Shown here piece by piece: positions 1 to 8,593 of a stretch of DNA of 64,000 nt. Origin of the DNA: JANYCO01 sp035535995 (lineage in GTDB: Bacteria; Bacteroidota; Bacteroidia; Cytophagales; Cytophagaceae). A program made the translations under genes and the position numbers. Every line of letters starts with the position of its first letter. Positions within the stretch are counted from its first letter, which is position 1. The notes under the pieces are model-generated. The model made no database searches. It saw only the letters and a list, made by a program, of their open reading frames with translations, and was not told the origin of the DNA. The DNA lies in NCBI GenBank assembly GCA_035535995.1, contig DATLOZ010000020.1, forward strand, positions 124,001-188,000, read 5' to 3'.

Positions 1-696
1 GGAAAGTACTATAATAGTAATGCTCATTAGGAGTAGAAAAGAAAGGATTATCGGTGCAAACAGCGACCCTATTTTCTTTTCACGGAGAAGAAATACTCCC
101 ACCATAAATACACCGGGTAGCATTATAGCAATGTCAATGACATGAACCGGATTGGTAAACACTCCTGCATCCGCCACACTTTTTGGCACACTGTCGCTCT
201 GGATTGCCGGTATTATTTCTGAAAGCCACAAACAGTAGAATAATATGGCAATTATAAGAAAATAAAATCCTGTTATTTTAGAAACCCTTGAGGTATTGTA
301 TACATAAGTAGGGTTACTATTTTGCCTATACATAAAATATAAAAACAAATAAAAGTTCAGGCCAAGTATAGCGCAGTAATCCAGAAAAAGCACATTAAAA
401 TGAATGTCAAAACAGTATATGAGAAAAGTGTATAGTGTATACAGAATGCCACCTGACCATAAAAATAGTCCATACTCTTTCTTGATAAAAACAGTGATAA
501 GTAAAAAAGGAACTACAACACATAAGTTCATTATGTCCTGGCCAAAGGACTGCATCTCCCAATTGCTGGTTTCTCTATAATAAAATTCCGGCATTATTCC
601 TGTAAGGCTTGCCAGGCTGATCAGGCAGCAAATGATGAAAGAGCCGTATATTATTATTTTAAACTCTTTCTCATAAATCCTCTTAAAATAAAACAT
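1..696 (-). CDS. Multi-pass membrane protein, C-terminus outside the window
   Basis: An uninterrupted reading frame runs from ATG at 696 down to base 1, giving at least 232 residues. The translation starts MFYFKRIYEKEF and has about seven strongly hydrophobic stretches (roughly residues 13-33, 55-70, 75-97, 103-122, 143-163, 188-206 and 212-232) joined by short loops, which indicates an integral inner-membrane protein. Only one loop, near residues 165-185, is polar and long. I do not recognise a family and see no catalytic motif or linked sensor domain, so no function is offered. It is transcribed in the same direction as the PEP synthase unit but lies about 95 bp beyond that gene's stop, so read-through is possible. 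The frame is certain; the identity is unknown. Confidence 0.7.
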   Translation of the reverse strand, partial: MFYFKRIYEKEFKIIIYGSFIICCLISLASLTGIMPEFYYRETSNWEMQSFGQDIMNLCVVVPFLLITVFIKKEYGLFLWSGGILYTLYTFLIYCFDIHFNVLFLDYCAILGLNFYLFLYFMYRQNSNPTYVYNTSRVSKITGFYFLIIAILFYCLWLSEIIPAIQSDSVPKSVADAGVFTNPVHVIDIAIMLPGVFMVGVFLLREKKIGSLFAPIILSFLLLMSITIIVLS

Positions 697-790
697 AGAT
701 TTATTATTTAGCCAGATAAGAAAATAACTCTAAGTTGTTTTTATTTCTTCATTCATTCCATTGATCCCATTTGTCTTTAGGCAAATTGCT

Positions 791-3193
791 TCATACGATC
801 TTGCCCATTACTAAATTATATTCTGCTTTTTTTATATTTTCCATCCCATGCAACATCGCGTCTGGATTAAAAGAAATACTATCGATATGAGCTTCTACCA
901 GGAATTGAGCAAAGGACTCCGAATCACTAGGACCTTGCCCGCATATTCCGATCTTTCTACCGGCTGCTTTGGCTTTCGTAATTACCATTTCGATCATTCG
1001 TTTTACTGCCAGGTTATTTTCATCAAACAATTCCTGTACAATCGACGAGTCCCGGTCCAATCCTAGCGTAAGTTGTGTAAGATCGTTCGAGCCGATCGAA
1101 AATCCGTCGAATATTTCTGCAAATTCTTCAGCCAGTATCACGTTGCTTGGTATCTCAGCCATCACGTATACTTCAAGATTATTTTCTCCGCGGTGCAATC
1201 CATATTGACTCATTATATCGAGTACTTTTTTCCCTTCCTCTACCGTACGGCAAAAAGGGATCATTAATTTGATATTGTCCAATCCCATTTCGTTTCGTAC
1301 TACCTTCATGGCTTCGCATTCAAGACGAAATCCTTCGCGGTAACGCTCGTTGTAATACCTGGAAGCGCCGCGAAATCCTATCATAGGATTTTCTTCTTTC
1401 GGTTCAAACTGTTTTCCTCCCAAAAGATTGGCATATTCATTTGTCTTGAAGTCACTCATTCGTACGATCACATCTTTTGGATAAAAAGCTGCGGCAACAA
1501 TTGCAATGGCCTCCGCTAGTTTTTCTACAAAATATTTTTCCTTGTCTTCATAACCAGCGGTAAGCTCTGCGATTTCTTTTTTTGCTTTTTCATCTTTCAG
1601 GTCATCAAAATGTACAAGTGCCATTGGATGCGCTTTTATGGAATTATTCACGATAAATTCCAGTCGCAACAATCCTACTCCGTTATTAGGTAGCATAGCC
1701 AATTCAAATGCCTTTTCAGGATCGCCCAGAATATACATGGTACTTGTATCAGGTAATTCAATATTGGTAAGATCAGTCACCTTCTCTTCCCATTTCGCAG
1801 CTCCTTCGTATACGAAGCCTTCATTGCCTTCTATGCAGGATACCGTTACTATTTCACCGTCTTTGATCAGAGAGGTGGCGTTCGCTGTACCTACTACAGC
1901 TACAGCACCCACTTCTCTTGCTACAATAGCAGCATGGCTTGTGCGCCCTCCTTTATCGGTAATGATTGCAGCGGCCTTTTTCAAAATAGGATCCCAGTCT
2001 GGGTTTGTAATACCTGTCACCAACACTTCCCCTTCCTTTAGTTTTTCTGATTCCGAAGGAGAATTCAAAACCCTTGCGATACCTGTTGCTATTTTTTTAC
2101 CGATTGCCACACCTTTGGTGAGTATAGGTTTTTTTTCTGTTATGGTATATTCTTTCAGTAATGTACGTTTGGTATTTTGGGAATGTACAGTTTCTGGTCT
2201 GGCCTGTACAATATAGAGTTCATTGCTTATTCCGTCTTTGGCCCATTCGATATCCATTGGTTTTTGATAATGTTCTTCAATGAGTACAAACCATTTTGCC
2301 AGTTGCTCAATTTCTTTTTCGGTAAGAATGAATTGTTTTCTTTTTTCCTCTGGTGTCTGGAGGTTGAGCGTAGGCGAAACACTATTTTTATCGGTTGCGT
2401 AAACCATCGTAATTGCTTTGTTTCCCAACTTTCTCGACAGGATGGATTTTTTACCGTTTTTTAAAGCAGGTTTAAAAATGTAAAATTCATCTGTATTGAC
2501 TGCGCCTTGTACCACATTCTCTCCAAGTCCCCAACTTCCTGTGAGATACACTACATTTCTGAATCCTGTTTCGGGGTCAAGTGTAAATCCTACTCCTGCC
2601 GACGCAAGATCAGAACGCACCATGGTTTGAATACCAATGGAAAGCGCCACTTTCATATGTTCGAACTGATGGTCAAAACGATATTTAATTGCCCTGTCGG
2701 TAAAGAGCGAAGCGTAACAACGGAGACAGGCATCCAGCAATTCTTTTTCTCCTTTAATATTCAGGTACGATTCCTGCTGTCCGGCAAAACTTGCATTGGC
2801 AAGGTCTTCTGCAGTAGCGCTGCTTCGAACGGCCAGCTCTATTTCACGGTTATACTTTCCTTTCAACGCATGATAAAATTCAAGAATTGATTGCTGCACA
2901 TCATCGGGAATATGTGCATTCAGGATTAACCCGCGGCACTTTGCTCCCACGTCTGATAAGTTTGCAAACGAAACCGTATCAAGAGAGGAGAGTACATCGG
3001 TTAATTTTTTTCGCAATTCATTACGCTCTATAAAGTACCAATAAGCAGTAGAAGTAACTGCAAAACCGTCTGGGATATTTACACCTTTAGAAGTAAGCTG
3101 CGTAAACATTTCTCCCAGCGATGCGTTTTTCCCTCCTGTTTCCACCAGGTCCCCGATGGAGATCTCAGAAAATTTTTTGATATATGGATCCAT
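791..3193 (-). CDS. ppsA: Phosphoenolpyruvate synthase (pyruvate, water dikinase)
   Basis: Makes phosphoenolpyruvate from pyruvate and ATP (products PEP, AMP, phosphate), the entry step of gluconeogenesis from three-carbon substrates; cytosolic. The 800-residue length is normal for the family. Domain order is complete: N-terminal ATP-binding domain (about 15-345), a swivelling phosphohistidine domain with GGRTSHAAIVARE, in which His420 is the expected phosphocarrier, and a C-terminal TIM barrel (about 480-790) with GSNDLTQ and the catalytic cysteine in GICGQGPS (Cys751). The start MDPYIKKFSE matches the family's N-terminus. It lies 20 bp downstream of the universal-stress gene and is probably co-transcribed with it. 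PPDK is excluded because its extra insertions are missing and the overall size fits PpsA. Confidence 0.96.
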   Translation of the reverse strand: MDPYIKKFSEISIGDLVETGGKNASLGEMFTQLTSKGVNIPDGFAVTSTAYWYFIERNELRKKLTDVLSSLDTVSFANLSDVGAKCRGLILNAHIPDDVQQSILEFYHALKGKYNREIELAVRSSATAEDLANASFAGQQESYLNIKGEKELLDACLRCYASLFTDRAIKYRFDHQFEHMKVALSIGIQTMVRSDLASAGVGFTLDPETGFRNVVYLTGSWGLGENVVQGAVNTDEFYIFKPALKNGKKSILSRKLGNKAITMVYATDKNSVSPTLNLQTPEEKRKQFILTEKEIEQLAKWFVLIEEHYQKPMDIEWAKDGISNELYIVQARPETVHSQNTKRTLLKEYTITEKKPILTKGVAIGKKIATGIARVLNSPSESEKLKEGEVLVTGITNPDWDPILKKAAAIITDKGGRTSHAAIVAREVGAVAVVGTANATSLIKDGEIVTVSCIEGNEGFVYEGAAKWEEKVTDLTNIELPDTSTMYILGDPEKAFELAMLPNNGVGLLRLEFIVNNSIKAHPMALVHFDDLKDEKAKKEIAELTAGYEDKEKYFVEKLAEAIAIVAAAFYPKDVIVRMSDFKTNEYANLLGGKQFEPKEENPMIGFRGASRYYNERYREGFRLECEAMKVVRNEMGLDNIKLMIPFCRTVEEGKKVLDIMSQYGLHRGENNLEVYVMAEIPSNVILAEEFAEIFDGFSIGSNDLTQLTLGLDRDSSIVQELFDENNLAVKRMIEMVITKAKAAGRKIGICGQGPSDSESFAQFLVEAHIDSISFNPDAMLHGMENIKKAEYNLVMGKIV

Positions 3194-3213
3194 ATTATTT
3201 TAGTTAAATCTAT

Positions 3214-4065
3214 TTACTTCAGTTTATTATTTTCACTAAGGTGTAGCAGCATTAAAGGGATAGTGGTATGAAATGCCATTTTCCTTGTATTGCTTTGATG
3301 GAAAAGATCTTTTATGAAACCTCTCTCTGCTTTAGACATGCACAAAATATTGACATCCATTTTTTGCGTAGCATTTACCAATGTATCGTTGATGTTTTGT
3401 CCGAAAAAACGTTTGTAGATTATGTTTTTATAATTAATATTTGTCTCTCCTATTTCAGAGAACCAATCCTGTGTATCGTCTTCTTCTATAAATTTATCCA
3501 GCTCGCGGTCCACATGAGTCACTACAATTTGTGCATTAAAGGGACGTGCCAGCTGAACTACCTTGCTTAACTCATGAATATCTTTATACTGAAAATCGGT
3601 AGCATACATGATCTTATGTATGCCATGATAGCTTGCCTCTGCCGGTATTATTAATACTGGACAAGACACTTTTTCAAATATGCGCTCGGAATTGGTTTCA
3701 AATAAAAATGCTTCTAATCCTTTGGCCCCGGAGGTTCCTGTTACTACAAGGTCGATCTTCAATTTGTTTACCAGATCTGCTACATCATATTCCAATAATC
3801 CCTTTTCAATGATCTTCTCTACCGCTACATTCTGATTTTCGACAAAGGCAACTTGCTTTTTCATTTCTTCGTCAAGCGAATAGGCATAGGCCTTCTCATC
3901 AGGATCAGGGTAACTAAAGGCTCCCATATCGGTCATGATGAAGATAGGACTGATTGTATGCAAAAGAATAATCTTACCGTGTATTGCATGAGCAATTTTC
4001 ACAGCAAACTTTAAAGCATTTTTCGCCTCATCGCTAAAATCTGTAGGGACTAAGATATTTTTCAT
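3214..4065 (-). CDS. Tandem universal stress protein (two UspA domains)
   Basis: A soluble 283-residue protein with two UspA folds in tandem. The first half starts MKNILVPTDFSDEAKNALKFA, the typical Usp strand-helix with a conserved aspartate, and continues through LVVTGTSGAKG, the glycine-rich nucleotide-loop type. The second half repeats this more loosely from about residue 150 (IMYATDF). Usp proteins are linked to survival under starvation or energy stress and some bind ATP. The second half lacks a clean G-x2-G-x9-G-S/T motif, so nucleotide binding is only supported for the first. It precedes ppsA with a 20-bp gap, pointing to joint expression under carbon or energy stress; that link is inferred. 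A -7-like element lies 26 bp upstream of the start. Confidence 0.9.
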   Translation of the reverse strand: MKNILVPTDFSDEAKNALKFAVKIAHAIHGKIILLHTISPIFIMTDMGAFSYPDPDEKAYAYSLDEEMKKQVAFVENQNVAVEKIIEKGLLEYDVADLVNKLKIDLVVTGTSGAKGLEAFLFETNSERIFEKVSCPVLIIPAEASYHGIHKIMYATDFQYKDIHELSKVVQLARPFNAQIVVTHVDRELDKFIEEDDTQDWFSEIGETNINYKNIIYKRFFGQNINDTLVNATQKMDVNILCMSKAERGFIKDLFHQSNTRKMAFHTTIPLMLLHLSENNKLK

Positions 4066-4091
4066 TGTTTTAATTCCTTTGGTTTATAACC

Positions 4092-4099
4092 CAAAACTA
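4092..4099 (-). promoter_or_regulatory. Probable -7 element upstream of the usp-ppsA unit
   Basis: Read on the minus strand this is TAGTTTTG, a full match to the Bacteroidota -7 consensus TAnnTTTG, placed 26 bp before the usp ATG. No clear TTG box was found at the expected distance upstream, so the call rests on the -7 match and the position alone. Confidence 0.45.
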
Positions 4100-4153
4100 A
4101 TATGCATGCCAGATTTATATAATGATAAAACTCATATAATTGTATGATCTTTA

Positions 4154-4189
4154 TAAAAAAGAAGCAGCGCTCTTTTAAAGCGCTGCTTT
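4154..4189 (-). terminator. Rho-independent terminator of the ABC exporter operon
   Basis: A perfect 10-bp stem (4162-4171 with 4179-4188, loop of 7) is followed on the minus strand by a run of six T (complement of 4155-4160). It lies about 60 bp after the stop codon of the ATPase gene, which ends the operon. Confidence 0.85.
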
Positions 4190-4246
4190 ACGATATTTAT
4201 TTCTTGCAAAGGATGAAAAATGCTTTGCGCGATATGCTTTTATTAT

Positions 4247-4924
4247 TTAGTGGATTATCTTCCCATCTTCCATTTCAATGATGCGTTGAGTTTTCTGGGC
4301 AAAGCCCTGGTCGTGGGTTACAATCAACAACGTTTGCCGATATTCTTCTGCCAGTTGTTTGAAAATATCAAATACAATTTCACTATTTTTTTTATCCAAA
4401 TTACCGGTAGGTTCGTCTCCCATGATTATTTTAGGATCATTTATCAAAGCACGAGCTATAGCTACCCGTTGCTTCTCACCTCCCGACAATTTATTGGCTT
4501 TTTTGGTAGCCAGCGCTTCTATCCCCAGCATTTTCAAACGCTCCATTGCTCTATGTTCTACCTCGCTTTGTGAATAGTTATTTAATTTCAATCCGGGCAA
4601 CATTACATTTTTTAAAACAGTAAATTCATTCAATAAGTAGTGAAATTGAAAAACAAAACCAATTTTCTCGTTTCGTATTCTTGCCAGTTGTTTTTCTTTT
4701 TTGTTTGCAGTAGAATCCTGTTCTATTAGCACTTCTCCTTCGTAGCTCGTGTCCATTGTAGAAAGTATATACAGCAATGTAGATTTGCCACAACCTGATT
4801 TACCGGTAATGGATACGAAATCTCCTTTGTTGATGGAAAAATTAATGTCGTTCAATACTTCTATTGTAACAGGATCCTGAAATTTTTTCCGGATATGCCT
4901 TGCCTCTAAAATTATCTCACTCAT
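4247..4924 (-). CDS. ABC transporter ATPase, LolD/MacB type
   Basis: ATP-hydrolysing subunit of a type VII (mechanotransmission, MacB/LolCDE-like) ABC system, 225 residues, cytoplasmic face of the inner membrane. Walker A is GKSGCGKST at 41-49, the signature LSGGEKQR starts at 146, Walker B IIMGDEPTGNLD follows at about 166 and the switch histidine lies in IVTHD near 204. The EPTGNLD form is characteristic of the LolD/MacB/FtsE group. The gene begins one base after the permease stop, so the two are translated together. The partner permease and adaptor make an efflux or lipoprotein-handling complex more likely than import. LolD itself cannot be separated from related exporters by sequence reading alone. 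Confidence 0.92.
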   Translation of the reverse strand: MSEIILEARHIRKKFQDPVTIEVLNDINFSINKGDFVSITGKSGCGKSTLLYILSTMDTSYEGEVLIEQDSTANKKEKQLARIRNEKIGFVFQFHYLLNEFTVLKNVMLPGLKLNNYSQSEVEHRAMERLKMLGIEALATKKANKLSGGEKQRVAIARALINDPKIIMGDEPTGNLDKKNSEIVFDIFKQLAEEYRQTLLIVTHDQGFAQKTQRIIEMEDGKIIH

Positions 4925-4925
4925 A

Positions 4926-6185
4926 TTATTTTCCTCTTATGATCAATACAGGATCTATTTTGCTTGCTTTTCTGGCTGGAAATAATCCTGCCAGGTAAGT
5001 GGTAATTAATGAAAAAGAAACTCCGATAACATAAAATGCCGGATCGTAGTTGATCGGATAAGTTTTAATAGTCGGCAATGCGGATGTGTTGAAAGGGATC
5101 TGCCCGATTGCCGAGGATAATAAAAAGCCAAAGATCAATCCTGCGAAACCTCCGAAAAATCCGATGGTTAGCGCGATCAGGAGAAATATCTTGTTTACAT
5201 CCCACCCTGAAAAACCTGTTGCTTTTAAGATAGCGATGGAATCCATTTTTTCATAAATCATCATATTCAAAATATTGTAGATCCCGAATCCCGCTACTAT
5301 CAGCAACGTAATGCCTACCGAATAGGAAATAAGGGTGCGGATAAAATTTCCTGTTTCAAATTGTGCATTGGCTGTTTGTATATCTTCCGCTTCGCATTGA
5401 AATAGCGTAGCATATTCCCGCGCCACTTCAGGGGCTTGCCCCATATTATTTAACTTAATTTGAATATCGGTAACATAACTATTAGGCTCGCCCAAGATTT
5501 TTTGGGTGGTGTTTATAGAAGCAAAACTTTGTGTTTTGTCAAACTCTTGTAGTCCTGATTCAAAAAAGCCCACTACCTTTAAAGAAAACCGATCGCCTTC
5601 TGTAGACGTTACCTGCACTACGTCTCCGATACTAACCAGTAGTTTATCTGCAAGTGCTTTTCCAAGAATTATGCTATTGGCAATATTTTTCAAGTCCATA
5701 GCATTTCCTTCTGTGATGTACTCATTAAAATGAAATAATTCATTTTCCGCTTTTGCATCAATGCCATTCACTGCTGCGGCAATATCTACCATCCCTTCGT
5801 TGAAAAAAACCTGGGTAATTATTTTAGGAGCGAACCCAACTACTCTTTTGTCTTTCCGGATGGCTTGCATAATAGCCCCGCTATTATAGATCTGCTGCCG
5901 GCTGCTACTTGCTTTTATCGACTCAATAAAATTATAGCTGTTTTTAAAAGAAGGTATTTCATTGATAGGTTGCTTTTTTGAAGGTTTGATTTCATTGTAA
6001 AGTCTTACATGCGGTGTTCTGTTTAGCACCAACCCATCAAGCAATTTGTTTAACCCGGTCATGAAACTCAATAGCGTTATAAACATCGTAATGCTGAAGG
6101 TAACTCCGATGGCTGCTACCAATGTCTGCTTCCACCTAGCCAGCAGCAATGCCTGGGCGATCATTATAATTAATTTTAAGTTCAT
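4926..6185 (-). CDS. FtsX/MacB-family ABC permease
   Basis: Membrane subunit of the exporter, 419 residues. One transmembrane helix near the N-terminus (about 15-40) is followed by a large periplasmic MacB-like region (about 45-285) and three C-terminal helices (about 290-310, 340-365 and 380-400), the standard topology of FtsX/LolC/LolE/MacB permeases. The conserved FtsX segment is visible around YNILNMMIYEKMDSIAILKATGFS, of which only the core is cited. The start ATG overlaps the adaptor stop by four bases (ATGA), indicating translational coupling. Only one permease gene is present, so a homodimer is expected, as in MacB, rather than a LolC/LolE heterodimer. Confidence 0.9.
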   Translation of the reverse strand: MNLKLIIMIAQALLLARWKQTLVAAIGVTFSITMFITLLSFMTGLNKLLDGLVLNRTPHVRLYNEIKPSKKQPINEIPSFKNSYNFIESIKASSSRQQIYNSGAIMQAIRKDKRVVGFAPKIITQVFFNEGMVDIAAAVNGIDAKAENELFHFNEYITEGNAMDLKNIANSIILGKALADKLLVSIGDVVQVTSTEGDRFSLKVVGFFESGLQEFDKTQSFASINTTQKILGEPNSYVTDIQIKLNNMGQAPEVAREYATLFQCEAEDIQTANAQFETGNFIRTLISYSVGITLLIVAGFGIYNILNMMIYEKMDSIAILKATGFSGWDVNKIFLLIALTIGFFGGFAGLIFGFLLSSAIGQIPFNTSALPTIKTYPINYDPAFYVIGVSFSLITTYLAGLFPARKASKIDPVLIIRGK

Positions 6186-7264
6186 TGTATCGGATTAATA
6201 ATAATATCATCTACTGTAAGCCCTGAAAGTATTTCTACCTTTTCATAATTTTGTAATCCTACCGTTACTCTTCTTCTTTCATTGTTTTTCATTAGTACAA
6301 AAACATTGTCTAAAAGATAATTTTTCGGAATTGTTAATGCTTTTTCTTTTATCCTGATCAACACGTTTGTTTCAGCAGTCAGCGAAGGATATAATGTTGG
6401 AGGTTGGGTAACAAAATCAGCGTCCACTTTAAAAGATCTTGAACGCTCATTCATCATAGGGTAGATCTTGTTTACTTTTGCTTCAAATACTTTGCCTTTA
6501 TAGCTGTCCATGCTCACAAATACTTTTTGTCCTGGTTTTATTTTAGCGATATCATATTCATCTACCTGGAGCTCTATGATAAATTTATTCGCATCTCCGA
6601 TCACTGCAATGGGGCTTTGAGGACTGACCAATTCTCCTTTCTCCTTTAGCAGGCTATATACTTTACCGTCTATTTCGCTTTTAATAATATAATCGTTTCT
6701 GATCGCTTTAGTGATCTGGAAATTTTTCGTAGACTGCTGCGCGGCGAAGTTTAATTCTTTCTCTAATTCAGAATAACGAAATACAGTTGTTTTATAAATT
6801 GTGCTGGAATTACTATACGCAAGTTCTCTCTGCTCAAGCTCTACCAGGGTTCCAATCTGGTTTGACCAAAGGCTGCGCTGTCTGGCCAGAAGCAGAGAGT
6901 CATTCATCATTTTTACACGCGCAAGTTCAATATTCGCTTTTAGCTCATCTAATTTGTCGTGGTTTGCACTCACTGCGGAAAAGTCCGCGGCCAGACGGGC
7001 ATTTTCAGTATTTAAGAGAGAAGCCTCATTCAACAGCCAGATTATAGGTGTTCCTTTTTTGACAAGGTCTCCTTCCGTGACTAATATCTTTTGAATTAAT
7101 CCATTAGTGGTTGAAAATACTTCATACTGATATTTACTTTTCACAATACCTGAAGCATATACTGATTCAGAAATACTTTCTATTTCCGGCCGGACCATTT
7201 CCTGTTTGTTAGTACAGGCCGCTACAAGGCAGAAGGCGATCAGGCTAAAGGAAAAATGTTTCAT
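6182..7264 (-). CDS. Periplasmic adaptor lipoprotein (HlyD/RND-type membrane fusion protein)
   Basis: Adaptor that would bridge the MacB-like permease to an outer-membrane channel; 360 residues. The N-terminus MKHFSFSLIAFCLVAAC is a lipoprotein signal with a lipobox ending at Cys17. Next comes a half lipoyl motif (about 45-75, TNGLIQKILVTEGDLVKKG), a coiled-coil hairpin (about 80-190), the second lipoyl half (about 205-235, IDGKVYSLLKEKGELVSPQS) and a beta-barrel segment with DEYDIAKIKPGQKV. It is the first gene of the three-gene unit and overlaps the permease by four bases. No TolC-like outer-membrane gene lies nearby, so that partner must come from elsewhere. Substrate unknown. Confidence 0.88.
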   Translation of the reverse strand: MKHFSFSLIAFCLVAACTNKQEMVRPEIESISESVYASGIVKSKYQYEVFSTTNGLIQKILVTEGDLVKKGTPIIWLLNEASLLNTENARLAADFSAVSANHDKLDELKANIELARVKMMNDSLLLARQRSLWSNQIGTLVELEQRELAYSNSSTIYKTTVFRYSELEKELNFAAQQSTKNFQITKAIRNDYIIKSEIDGKVYSLLKEKGELVSPQSPIAVIGDANKFIIELQVDEYDIAKIKPGQKVFVSMDSYKGKVFEAKVNKIYPMMNERSRSFKVDADFVTQPPTLYPSLTAETNVLIRIKEKALTIPKNYLLDNVFVLMKNNERRRVTVGLQNYEKVEILSGLTVDDIIINPIQ

Positions 7265-7599
7265 GATTTTACTTGTGTTATAAACTATGGCTTTATTTTT
7301 TGTGAAGGTCGTTCATAGCTACCTGTATCAAAATGACCAATATCATATTCTTGGCTATTTTTAAACATTCGGAATAATCACAGAGTTACTGTTCACTCCT
7401 AATAGACTTTAATGCTTTCATCAAAAACAAAACATTTATTGAATTGTTATCTCAACAATTATTGCTTATTCAAGCTATCGTTACTAAAAGTATATGATAA
7501 AATAGATGAGCAGCACTAAGGATTCAGTAGCTTTAGGAAAGATTAAAAGTATAAAGTATTACAATAAACCTTTAACTTTAAACTTTATATTATGAATCT
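7265..7599. other. Divergent intergenic region (335 bp)
   Basis: AT-rich spacer between the minus-strand exporter operon and the plus-strand oxidoreductase, so it must hold promoters for both. I found no full TAnnTTTG match that I would defend. The right part (about 7540-7595) is built of short words such as AAAGTATAAAG and CTTTAACTTTAAACTTTA that nearly complement each other, but the pairing is too imperfect to call a hairpin. No open frame of note. Confidence 0.4.
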
Positions 7600-8580
7600 A
7601 TGCTTATGAATTCAACCCTCAAATGGGGAATAATCGGTCCCGGTAAAATTGCTCAGAAATTTGCGGAAGCATTAAACAATGTGGAAGATGCCGCATTGTA
7701 TGCCGTAGCTTCCCGCTCGATCGATTCGGCAATTGCATTTGCTGGAAAATACAACGCTGTCCGCGCTTACGGAACATACGAGGAACTGGTTCTCGATCCG
7801 GAAGTAGATCTTGTATACGTGGCTACCCCTCATGTCTTTCATAAAGAACATACGCTTTTATGTTTGAACCATAAGAAACCTGTACTCTGTGAAAAACCTC
7901 TGGCACATTGCCTCCACGACGTACAGGCAATGGTTACAGCTTCCAAAACGAACCAAACATTTTTGATGGAAGCGATGTGGACACGTTTTCTCCCACCTAC
8001 AAACAAAGCGCTCGAACTGATCCGATCGGGAGCAATTGGGATGGTAACAAATGTGAAAGCTGACTTCGGTTTTTTTTCACACTTTGACGAAAAAAGCAGG
8101 CTATATGATCTTGCGCTTGGTGGTGGTTCTTTGCTGGATATTGGGGTTTATCCTTTGTTTCTCGTACTTACCGTATTGGGGGAGCCTTCTGGCTATGAAG
8201 TGGAAGCAAAACTAGCGGCTACCGGTGCTGACGAGGACTTTAAAGCTACTCTATATTATCCGCAGGCAGAAGCTCAAATTCATTCGTCTATGATCGCAGA
8301 TACTGCTAAAACTGCAGAGATCAGGGGAACAGAAGGAACTATTTATTTTGTTTCTCCATGGTATCGCGAAACTTCTTTGGTGTTAAAAAAGAAAGATGGA
8401 AGTAGCGAGACCTTTACGTTTCCCGCTACAGGGAATGGCTTTGAGCCGGAGATCAAAGAAGCGATGAATTGTGTAAGAAATGGAAAAATAGAAAGCGATA
8501 TTATGTCGCACGAATTTAGTTTGCTGCAAAGCAAAATACTAGACCTGTTATGTAAAGAGGCTGGAGTAATTTACCGTTGA
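7600..8580 (+). CDS. Gfo/Idh/MocA-family oxidoreductase
   Basis: NAD(P)-dependent oxidoreductase of the Gfo/Idh/MocA family, 326 residues, cytosolic. The Rossmann fold begins with WGIIGPGKIAQKFAEAL, and the family signature CEKPLAH with its catalytic lysine is at about residue 101. The downstream C-terminal sheet domain (about 130-320) includes GGGSLLDIGVYPL, the segment that carries the usual conserved aspartate and tyrosine positions. Closest by eye to the trans-1,2-dihydrobenzene-1,2-diol / 1,5-anhydrofructose reductase-like branch. A second ATG two codons in (7606) is an equally good start. The GSCFA gene follows after 13 bp and is probably co-transcribed; the substrate cannot be told. 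Confidence 0.9.
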   Translation: MLMNSTLKWGIIGPGKIAQKFAEALNNVEDAALYAVASRSIDSAIAFAGKYNAVRAYGTYEELVLDPEVDLVYVATPHVFHKEHTLLCLNHKKPVLCEKPLAHCLHDVQAMVTASKTNQTFLMEAMWTRFLPPTNKALELIRSGAIGMVTNVKADFGFFSHFDEKSRLYDLALGGGSLLDIGVYPLFLVLTVLGEPSGYEVEAKLAATGADEDFKATLYYPQAEAQIHSSMIADTAKTAEIRGTEGTIYFVSPWYRETSLVLKKKDGSSETFTFPATGNGFEPEIKEAMNCVRNGKIESDIMSHEFSLLQSKILDLLCKEAGVIYR

Positions 8581-8593
8581 AAAATAAGATCAA

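Noticed and set aside
1638..2216. 192-codon open frame antisense to ppsA
   Set aside because: The opposing frame encodes the conserved phosphohistidine domain of PEP synthase; the antisense product is a low-complexity serine/threonine-rich shadow.
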